A stretch of 6,590 bases of DNA from DATJSN01 sp035504095 (GTDB lineage: Bacteria; Planctomycetota; Phycisphaerae; WQYP01). Of the stretch, positions 1 to 5,140 are shown piece by piece; positions within the stretch are counted from its first letter, which is position 1, and each line of letters begins with the position of its first letter. A program made the position numbers and the translations under genes. The stretch is taken from the NCBI GenBank assembly GCA_035504095.1, contig DATJSN010000015.1, forward strand, positions 1 to 6,590, given 5' to 3'. The notes under the pieces were generated by a model that was not told where the DNA came from, did no database searches, and saw only the letters and a list, made by a program, of their open reading frames with translations.

Positions 1-1
1 T

Positions 2-400
2 GAAGACATCATGCGAATGATCGTCAAACAGGAGATGAATGGTGACTTCACGCTCCAACAGGTTGTAGGTACCTACAAGTATCTTTGGACTTTTCAACGT
101 AACCCGAACCTGGAACTTGTCGCGTTCAATGCATCCTATGAAGGCGTCGCATTTCTCGGCATCGATTGCACCGACTTTAGCAACGTCAATGGTGTGTGGC
201 TGCCGCAGCAAATCAAGGAAACTGACTGGCCATCTGGAGGCGGAGGGCATTCTAGTAAGACAGTGTTGATCACAAATGCAACGTATACAATCGGGGCTAA
301 GTCGAACACTCCCGTGAGTTATTTTATTGTCTGGCCCTTACACAGTATCGTCTTAGATGAACGGATCAACCGCACGTTTAAAATCCAAACCGGGAACTGA
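2..400 (+). CDS. LolA-like secreted protein, 3' part (5'-truncated by window)
   Basis: The reading frame is open to the left edge of the window, so this is probably the C-terminal ~132 residues of a longer protein. An ATG at 11 exists but has no Shine-Dalgarno sequence that can be seen, and it would begin in the middle of a domain. The sequence parallels the end of the LolA-like domain of the next gene: a motif NGVWLPQQIKETDW here matches NGIWFPTSIHQRVW there, and YFIVWPLHSIVLDERINR here matches DTFVFTPPTGAIMTN there. That ending (a strand with an 'xGVWLP' motif, then 'F.F.PP.G..V') is, from memory, typical of outer-membrane lipoprotein-sorting-like proteins of planctomycetes. The role is therefore probably periplasmic, but the ligand is unknown. 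Unlike its neighbour it stops straight after the domain, with no NHL repeats. The coding frame is solid; the family assignment is moderate and based on this paralogy. Confidence 0.6.
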   Translation, partial: EDIMRMIVKQEMNGDFTLQQVVGTYKYLWTFQRNPNLELVAFNASYEGVAFLGIDCTDFSNVNGVWLPQQIKETDWPSGGGGHSSKTVLITNATYTIGAKSNTPVSYFIVWPLHSIVLDERINRTFKIQTGN

Positions 401-424
401 CGTTCATTTTTGCCATTTAGCAAC

Positions 425-468
425 CTTAGAAATCACACTAATAAAGAGTTCAACTTGCGTCCCGTCGC
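425..468 (+). repeat. 3'-flank repeat, copy 1
   Basis: These 44 bases align without gaps to 2709-2752 with 35 identities by hand count. The best block is 451-468, where 16 of 18 bases match. The copy starts 24 bases after the stop codon of the upstream gene; copy 2 starts 25 bases after the stop of its own gene. It is non-coding as far as I can see and is best explained as the duplicated downstream flank of two paralogous genes. Confidence 0.6.
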
Positions 469-513
469 TCCGATTCGCCAATTTTCGCACGCACTTTAAT
501 TATCTGACTTGGT

Positions 514-519
514 TATAAT
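514..519 (+). promoter_or_regulatory. Candidate -10 element (TATAAT)
   Basis: A perfect TATAAT lies 37 bases upstream of the ATG at 557, which would give a 5' leader of about 30 bases. I find no recognisable -35 hexamer at 16-19 bases spacing (the sequence there is GCACTT-like), and the TG of an extended -10 is one base out of register. It is a plausible but unproven promoter. Confidence 0.3.
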
Positions 520-544
520 ACTTTTTCACCTTCAGTTTTCCATC

Positions 545-549
545 GAGGA
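545..549 (+). promoter_or_regulatory. Shine-Dalgarno site that sets the start at 557
   Basis: GAGGA is followed by 7 bases and then ATG at 557. This favours 557 over the in-frame TTG at 509, which lacks a ribosome binding site and lies within the likely promoter. The 557 start also puts a basic residue and a hydrophobic signal sequence exactly at the N-terminus. Confidence 0.6.
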
Positions 550-556
550 TACGGCC

Positions 557-2683
557 ATGCGAAAAATATTGTGTTCATTGATGTATATTGCAGCGTTGTT
601 GCTATCCTCTCTATTTTCCACACACGACACTCTCGGCGCAGCTGCTGCGCCCACGACCGCACCTGCTGCAGCCGCAACTGCGCCTGCGCAACTGACGGAA
701 CAACAGTGGAATGATCTCTTCGATAATTATGCGAAACAAATTGTTTCGTTGCAAATGAATTTAACTATGCGAACGCTGTCTTACACAAGTAATGAGATGG
801 CGCAACGCACAAATATAATGTTAGCGAAACTAAACTCGATGACTAAGGTCACCGCTGGGTATAGAGTGACCAATAGCATTATAAAGTTGCGTTGGGTAAT
901 CGCTTCCGGGTTAGTGAACACGGAAACAACTCAGGTCGAAGGAGCGCCGGCTCCCGGCTTACCAATATTCCATCAAACATATGAGGGGAGGCCGGCTCCA
1001 GCCGAGCCAATACTCCATGAAACATGGGTGGTGGGGCCGAATATGGTCTGGCAACTTATGTTTAACGACGGAGAAGCTGCGAATGTGCTTATTTCTAAAC
1101 GCGATAGCGAAACATGGCGACAGGGTGCGCCTTCGGATTTCGGATTAACCAACTTAAGCCAGGTCTGGATGCCCTTCAACAGGTCTATAGGTGACGGATT
1201 ACCAGCAAATTATAACAGCAGTCAGTTGTTTCACTTGATCGACCAGAGCTACGATCCGTCGACCGGGCTTATAACGTTGACATATGTTCAGGTGCATCAA
1301 TTTTTACCTCCGGGTCGCATAGGCCGCATGGAATTCGTATATGAGCTGAAGCTGGATGGGGGACTGCGCATATACCGGGAGTCGTTTAAAGCACTGGGTG
1401 GTCCTGATGGAACGTTGAATTTTGAGGATGCGGAATATAGCGGATTCGAAAAAAGCAATGGTATCTGGTTTCCCACCTCCATTCACCAGCGAGTTTGGAT
1501 GGAAGCTGGCAAGCAGCTCTACATGGACAATTCATTAACCATTAGTGATCTGATTGTTAATGGTAAGTTGCCGCCTGATACATTTGTTTTTACGCCTCCA
1601 ACTGGTGCGATTATGACAAATTTTAGTACGAATGTTATAAATTCGCCGCCCCCATTCTATGAAAATGGCCCATCAGTTTATGAACCTTACACAGTCACCA
1701 CGCTGGCTGGATCTGCCAAGACATCAGGCAGCGAGGACGGGGTGGGAAGCGCTGCAGAGTTTAATGATCCAGTAAGTGTGGCGGTAGACAACTCCGACAA
1801 TATTTATGTCGCTGATCTTTTGAATGATACGATACGAAAAATAACGCCCGACGGTATGGTAACGACCTTCGCCGGAAGAGCGCGTCATAAGGGCAGCGCG
1901 GATGGGTCGGGCAGGGTCGCGCGTTTTGACTGGCCAGGCGATGTGGCAGTGGACGGCGTGGGCAACGTTTACGTGTCGGACTATAAGAACGATACAATAC
2001 GGACAATAACGCCCGACGGTATGGTAACGACCCTTGCCGGACAAGCCGGCCAGGAAGGCAGCGCGGATGGAGCGGGCAACACCGCACGGTTTGATCGTCC
2101 ATGCGGCTTGGCGGTAGACAGCGCTGGCAACGTCTATGTTGCGGACTATGGCAACGACACGATCCGGAAAATCTCACCCGATGGTATGGTAACAACCCTG
2201 GCAGGACAGGCGGGCCAGCAAGGCAGCACGGATGGGATGGGCAGGGCCGCGCGATTTTATCATCCAACCGGCGTGGCGGTGGATGGCTCTGGCAACGTTT
2301 ATGTCGCGGACGACTGGAACAATCTCATCAGGAAAATTACACCTGCCGGAGTTGTAACGACCTTTGCCGGACTGGCAAATAGTAGAGGCAGCACGGATGG
2401 AAAGGGCAATGCCGCGCGATTTGACAGTCCAAATAGCATTGCGGTGGATAGTGCTGGCAACTTGTATGTAACGGACCAGATCAATAATACGATCCGAAAA
2501 ATCACGCCTGCAGAAGTTGTCACGACTCTCGCCGGACTGGCAGGTAGTTCAGGCAGCGCGGATGGTACGGGCAGCGCTGCGCGATTTTATTCTCCATGTG
2601 GCATGGCAATAGACGGCTACGGCAACCTGTATGTGGCGGATGCTGCTAACAATACGATTCGGAAGTTAACCATCCAAAAATAA
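557..2683 (+). CDS. Secreted LolA-like domain / six-repeat NHL propeller protein
   Basis: 708 residues from the ATG at 557. Residues 1-31 form a Sec signal peptide (MRK, then a hydrophobic core ending near TLGA). An Ala/Pro/Thr linker follows to about residue 49. Residues ~50-365 resemble planctomycete outer-membrane lipoprotein-sorting-like (LolA-fold) proteins. The diagnostic part is the end of the domain, with NGIWFPTSI, then a strand with DLIVNGKLPPDTF and FTPPTGA. Residues 380-708 are six NHL repeats of 54-55 residues, enough for a closed six-bladed propeller. Such propellers usually bind protein, RNA or carbohydrate, and no catalytic residues are visible. Residues 128-157 are a 15-residue tandem duplication. 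The protein is probably exported to the periplasm or cell surface as a binding or scaffold protein. It follows a shorter paralog and stands alone; no operon partner is evident. The ligand and true role are unknown. Confidence is high for the NHL part and moderate for the LolA-like part. Confidence 0.85.
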   Translation: MRKILCSLMYIAALLLSSLFSTHDTLGAAAAPTTAPAAAATAPAQLTEQQWNDLFDNYAKQIVSLQMNLTMRTLSYTSNEMAQRTNIMLAKLNSMTKVTAGYRVTNSIIKLRWVIASGLVNTETTQVEGAPAPGLPIFHQTYEGRPAPAEPILHETWVVGPNMVWQLMFNDGEAANVLISKRDSETWRQGAPSDFGLTNLSQVWMPFNRSIGDGLPANYNSSQLFHLIDQSYDPSTGLITLTYVQVHQFLPPGRIGRMEFVYELKLDGGLRIYRESFKALGGPDGTLNFEDAEYSGFEKSNGIWFPTSIHQRVWMEAGKQLYMDNSLTISDLIVNGKLPPDTFVFTPPTGAIMTNFSTNVINSPPPFYENGPSVYEPYTVTTLAGSAKTSGSEDGVGSAAEFNDPVSVAVDNSDNIYVADLLNDTIRKITPDGMVTTFAGRARHKGSADGSGRVARFDWPGDVAVDGVGNVYVSDYKNDTIRTITPDGMVTTLAGQAGQEGSADGAGNTARFDRPCGLAVDSAGNVYVADYGNDTIRKISPDGMVTTLAGQAGQQGSTDGMGRAARFYHPTGVAVDGSGNVYVADDWNNLIRKITPAGVVTTFAGLANSRGSTDGKGNAARFDSPNSIAVDSAGNLYVTDQINNTIRKITPAEVVTTLAGLAGSSGSADGTGSAARFYSPCGMAIDGYGNLYVADAANNTIRKLTIQK
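938..1027 (+). repeat. 45-bp in-frame tandem duplication
   Basis: Two adjacent 45-base units (938-982 and 983-1027) match at 32 of 45 positions by hand count and encode EGAPAPGLPIFHQTY followed by EGRPAPAEPILHETW, 9 of 15 residues identical. The unit is Pro-rich and lies in the LolA-like domain, probably lengthening a loop between strands. The matches include third codon positions, so this is a true DNA duplication that has since diverged. Confidence 0.8.
1694..2680 (+). repeat. Six NHL repeats (165-bp unit) encoding a beta-propeller
   Basis: Six units of 54-55 codons begin near 1694, 1856, 2021, 2186, 2351 and 2516. The consensus per unit is VTTLAG, then GS-DG-G--ARF, then P-G-AVD--GN-YVAD, then NDTIRKITPDG. 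The DNA remains similar between units, most strikingly 1840-1867 and 2005-2032, which are identical over 28 bases exactly 165 bases apart. This indicates recent blade duplication or conversion. The last unit ends at the stop codon with a degenerate RKLTIQK. Confidence 0.95.
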
Positions 2684-2708
2684 TTATTGTTGATCCTCAT
2701 GTATGAAT

Positions 2709-2752
2709 CTCAGAAATCGCATCGACAAATAGTTCAACTGGCGCCCCGTCGC
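2709..2752 (+). repeat. 3'-flank repeat, copy 2
   Basis: This is the counterpart of 425-468 and starts 25 bases after the stop of the NHL gene. The conserved core reads GTTCAACT, then GCG, then CCCGTCGC. No T-tract terminator follows it, so its job, if any, is unclear. Confidence 0.6.
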
Positions 2753-2832
2753 CCTTCGTTTGTCTCCTGTAATCTATCTCTTGTGACCTTATCTGTGTTC
2801 TCGTCGCCCCGAAGCGTATGAATGCGAATTTA

Positions 2833-2861
2833 CTGTCAACGCCGCATTAGGCCGATACAAT
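2833..2861 (+). promoter_or_regulatory. Candidate sigma-70-type promoter for the membrane protein gene
   Basis: CTGTCA at 2833-2838 (4 of 6 matches to TTGACA) and TACAAT at 2856-2861 (5 of 6 matches to TATAAT) are separated by exactly 17 bases. Transcription would start near 2868, about 58 bases before the GTG at 2926. The rest of the 2684-2925 gap contains only the flank repeat, and no terminator that I can recognise. Confidence 0.4.
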
Positions 2862-2925
2862 AAATATAGAAGATAGGCGCTTAGGCCCCTTTTAAACAAA
2901 ATGTAAACGTGTTTGGCGGGTCATC

Positions 2926-4002
2926 GTGCGATATACACAACGCATGCGTCGGGGTGAAACAATCGGTCGGCGCGGCATCGCCGGCGCCGAACCGCCGCCG
3001 GCGACTGCTGGTCCGGCAGGGCAATATAAACCTTCGCCCGGCGCAAACTCGTCCACCGAAATTGCGACACCTGGCTCTGAAACTGTTTCCGAACTCCGGC
3101 AGTGGCCGGAATCGGACCTTCCCTCCGTGGAAACGCCGTGGCCTGTTCCGCGAAAACGGCTGGAATTGTCCTGTCTTTTTGTCGGCGCGTTTGGGTTTCT
3201 TTTGCTCGCGTCGCCGGTCTACCTGTTTTTTTCCCGCCACATCATGGTGCACGTTTTCTCGCTCTCCGACATCCAGTTGATGCAAACATCCGACGCGATG
3301 AGCCTGCGTCTGATCGAATTCGCCATCGGCCTGGCTGGAATACTGCTGTTGCCCTTTGTTTCGCACCGCTGGCGGGCGCGGCTTATGCTTTCCGGCGGGC
3401 TGGGCGTGCTTGTGCCGATGTTCATTTTTCTTGCGCCGCAATCGACGTGTCTGATGATCATCGTTTATCCGGCATTGGCCCTCCTTGCTCTGGTGAGCCT
3501 GGACGCCGTTACAGGCATAAGACCCGCGGTTCCCGAATCCGACCATTTCCGCGCCCTCCAGCTTGCCGCTTCCGGCGCCGCTCTTTTACTATGGTTTCCT
3601 CCGGCGGCGGTGGCCCTGCATGGCCGGCAAATCGACACCATGGTGCAATATCCTTCCACGATGCTGATTCATGTATTAATTCTCATTGGATCGCTGAGCC
3701 CCTTCGCCGCCGCCTGTATTGGCCTGGCCGGCACATTCGTACCTTATAAGCGCAGCCTGAATCTCGCCGGGCGGCTTTTGGGCACGCTCGGCCTCTCCAT
3801 GAGCATGTGTTTGGGGCTGTACACGTCAATGTTTAACATCGATGTGCTTTTCGGCAAAGGTCATCAATGGAGAAGCATGGAAATGCTCTGGATGTTTATG
3901 ATCGTCGCCGGCGCACTGCTGCTCACGTGGGCTGGATTTACCCAGCGGCTGATTCTTTCCGCGGTCCAGGAGCGGGAAATTCAACCGATAGAAGGTCTCT
4001 AA
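2926..4002 (+). CDS. Polytopic membrane protein of unknown function
   Basis: 358 residues if the GTG at 2926 is used. An ATG at 2944 is an alternative; neither has a good Shine-Dalgarno sequence, although GGCGGG sits 5 bases before the GTG. Residues 1-75 are hydrophilic and Pro/Ala/Gly-rich with several Arg, so probably disordered and cytoplasmic. About eight hydrophobic segments follow, near residues 82-103, 128-145, 153-171, 174-194, 209-231, 245-272, 282-302 and 319-338. Basic residues (PRKR, HRWR, YKRS) lie at several loops. I recognise no family motif, transporter signature or catalytic cluster. The C-terminus (EREIQPIEGL) is hydrophilic, and its last codons and stop fall inside the left arm of the 101-base inverted repeat. 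The gene is GC-rich compared with the two genes before it. The SGNH gene lies 105 bases downstream on the same strand and may be co-transcribed, if the inverted repeat is read through. Confidence 0.75.
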   Translation: MRYTQRMRRGETIGRRGIAGAEPPPATAGPAGQYKPSPGANSSTEIATPGSETVSELRQWPESDLPSVETPWPVPRKRLELSCLFVGAFGFLLLASPVYLFFSRHIMVHVFSLSDIQLMQTSDAMSLRLIEFAIGLAGILLLPFVSHRWRARLMLSGGLGVLVPMFIFLAPQSTCLMIIVYPALALLALVSLDAVTGIRPAVPESDHFRALQLAASGAALLLWFPPAAVALHGRQIDTMVQYPSTMLIHVLILIGSLSPFAAACIGLAGTFVPYKRSLNLAGRLLGTLGLSMSMCLGLYTSMFNIDVLFGKGHQWRSMEMLWMFMIVAGALLLTWAGFTQRLILSAVQEREIQPIEGL

Positions 4003-4094
4003 CATAACAGGGCGGGACCGCGACGCCGCATGGGGCCCCAAAGGCACCGCGTCCCGAACGGTTGGGCCGCAAATGGCCTGTTATGTTAGAGACC
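3994..4094 (+). repeat. 101-bp intergenic element with perfect 18-bp inverted repeats
   Basis: The left arm GGTCTCTAACATAACAGG (3994-4011) is the exact reverse complement of 4077-4094. The GC-rich interior can form a second stem: 4013-4018 with 4051-4056, continuing after a one-base bulge as 4020-4022 with 4048-4050 and, past two mismatches, 4025-4027 with 4043-4045. At its tip is the 10-base palindrome TGGGGCCCCA (4031-4040). The stop codon of the membrane protein (4000-4002) is inside the left arm, and the right arm ends two bases before the Shine-Dalgarno of the next gene. No T-tract follows, so it is not a classical intrinsic terminator. No target-site duplication is visible at its edges, which weakens a MITE reading without ruling it out. 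Confidence 0.85.
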
Positions 4095-4107
4095 CTGAGG
4101 AGAATCA

Positions 4108-4836
4108 ATGAAACTATCAAAACTGGTCGTATTTTCGAGTGCGGCGCTTCTGTTTTGCCTGATCCTGGGAATTTTGGCCATGACGTCGTCGGCTCAAAAT
4201 TCCGCGCCGGCGCCAAAAGTGATTCATGAACCCATCGAATGGTACGACATCTGGATTCCCACAACCGACGATAAAAATTTGCCGCGCGTTCTTTTGATCG
4301 GCGATTCGATCACCCGCGCCTATTACCCGGCTGTGGAAATGAAGCTCGAAGGCAAAGCGCTCGTGGCCCGCCTGACCACGTCCAGCTTCGTTTCCGATCC
4401 GGCGCTTCAGGATGAAATTGCCATGGTCCTCACCAACTATCATTTCGATGTCATTCACTTTAACAACGGCATGCACGGCTGGGCTTACACCGAAGATGAC
4501 TATAAAAAATATTTTCCACAGTTTGTTCAAACCATTCGGCGCTATGCGCCCAACGCCAGATTAATCTGGGCGACCACGACCCCGGTTCGTGTGGCGGGAA
4601 ATCTCCATCAACTGGATCCTCGGACGGATCGCGTCAAAGTTCGCAATCAGATCGCCGCCGCGTATCTGGCCGGGCTGAATATTCCCACGGACGATTTGTT
4701 TACCTTGGTTTTAAATCACCCGGAGTATTACACCACCGGCGGCATACACTTTATTGCTCCGGGCATTAACGCCGAGGCCGCCCAGGTGGCGACCATCATC
4801 GAAAAATATTTACCCGCGCCGCCACCGGCAAAATAA
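4108..4836 (+). CDS. Secreted SGNH/GDSL-type hydrolase family protein
   Basis: 242 residues; the ATG at 4108 is preceded by GAGGAG (4097-4102) at 5 bases. Residues 1-29 are a signal peptide (MKLSK, a hydrophobic core, cleavage near SSA-QN), so the protein is exported. Block I is VLLIGDSIT with the nucleophile Ser67. Block III is HFNNGMHGW (117-125), with Asn119 or Asn120 in the oxyanion hole. Block V is TTGGIHFIAPG with His214. In relatives as I remember them, block V reads DGVHF, with the Asp three residues before the catalytic His; here that position is Gly211. The block II region TSSFVSDP (91-98) also has Ser where relatives carry GDP. Family members act as esterases, often on acylated carbohydrates, but no substrate can be read from this sequence. 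Activity may rest on a Ser-His dyad or be reduced. Length is normal for the family, and the Pro-rich tail (APPPAK) is short. Confidence 0.85.
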   Translation: MKLSKLVVFSSAALLFCLILGILAMTSSAQNSAPAPKVIHEPIEWYDIWIPTTDDKNLPRVLLIGDSITRAYYPAVEMKLEGKALVARLTTSSFVSDPALQDEIAMVLTNYHFDVIHFNNGMHGWAYTEDDYKKYFPQFVQTIRRYAPNARLIWATTTPVRVAGNLHQLDPRTDRVKVRNQIAAAYLAGLNIPTDDLFTLVLNHPEYYTTGGIHFIAPGINAEAAQVATIIEKYLPAPPPAK

Positions 4837-4841
4837 AAGCA

Positions 4842-4860
4842 CCGCCGGCTTCCGCCGGGG
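4842..4860 (+). terminator. GC-rich hairpin after the SGNH gene, possible terminator
   Basis: CCGGC (4845-4849) pairs with GCCGG (4854-4858) around a TTCC loop, and past a one-base bulge 4842-4843 pairs with 4859-4860. It starts 6 bases after the stop codon at 4834-4836, the usual place for a terminator. It is not followed by a run of T, so it may only mark the 3' end or act with Rho. Confidence 0.35.
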
Positions 4861-5140
4861 CAAATCGTTATAGGACGCGACGGGCGTCCGAAAAAATATT
4901 GTGGCCCCGGCAATCGCACCGCTTCCCGCGCTGCGCTTTAATCCACGGGTCAAACTCCTCCGGTTTTAAATTATTACCATGGACCAAATATCCCGGCGAT
5001 GCCGATGGGGAATATCAGGCGGCCATGCTTAATTAAACGCGAATGGATGTTCTATCGGACAAATCTATTCGGAATTGCGCGTTATAAGCGCATGGCCATT
5101 TTGCCGTTAAATGCCGAAATCGAACGCATGCAAGTGCCCC
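4861..5140. other. Intergenic stretch with hairpin and near-palindrome
   Basis: No convincing gene is present between the SGNH gene and the pilin-like gene. Three things can be seen. First, a 6-bp hairpin, GGACGC (4873-4878) with GCGTCC (4884-4889) around a 5-base loop, followed by an A-run rather than a T-run. Second, a near-palindrome TGCGC-G-TTATAA-GCGCA (5076-5092), broken by one extra G, which includes a TATAAG that could be a -10 box or an operator. Third, a 39-codon open frame on the minus strand (4987 to 4868). I see no riboswitch that I recognise. Confidence 0.4.

Noticed and set aside
509..556. In-frame N-terminal extension of the NHL protein from a TTG at 509
   Set aside because: It has no ribosome binding site, it overlaps the candidate TATAAT, and it would bury the signal peptide behind 16 extra residues. 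The ATG at 557 has GAGGA at 7 bases.
1724..2267. Long open frames on the minus strand and in another plus frame across the NHL repeats
   Set aside because: They only mirror the 165-base periodicity of the repeats; their translations are Arg/Pro/Cys/Ser-rich and repetitive, without family motifs.
2881..3546. A 221-codon minus-strand open frame opposite the membrane protein start
   Set aside because: The translation is strongly basic and Gln/Arg/His-rich, without domains; it is the antisense of a GC-rich gene. The plus-strand product has regular membrane segments and a candidate promoter.
3102..3749. A 215-codon plus-strand frame inside the membrane protein gene
   Set aside because: The composition is Arg/Ala/Pro-rich with no continuous hydrophobic segments; the overlapping 358-residue frame explains the region better.
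3994..4094. Reading the inverted-repeat element as an ordinary intrinsic terminator
   Set aside because: There is no T-run after either stem, the loop between the arms is 65 bases, and the next gene on the same strand begins 14 bases later with no obvious promoter between.
4873..4889. Hairpin GGACGC/GCGTCC as a terminator of the SGNH gene
   Set aside because: It is followed by an A-run rather than a T-run on the plus strand, and on the minus strand no T-run follows either.
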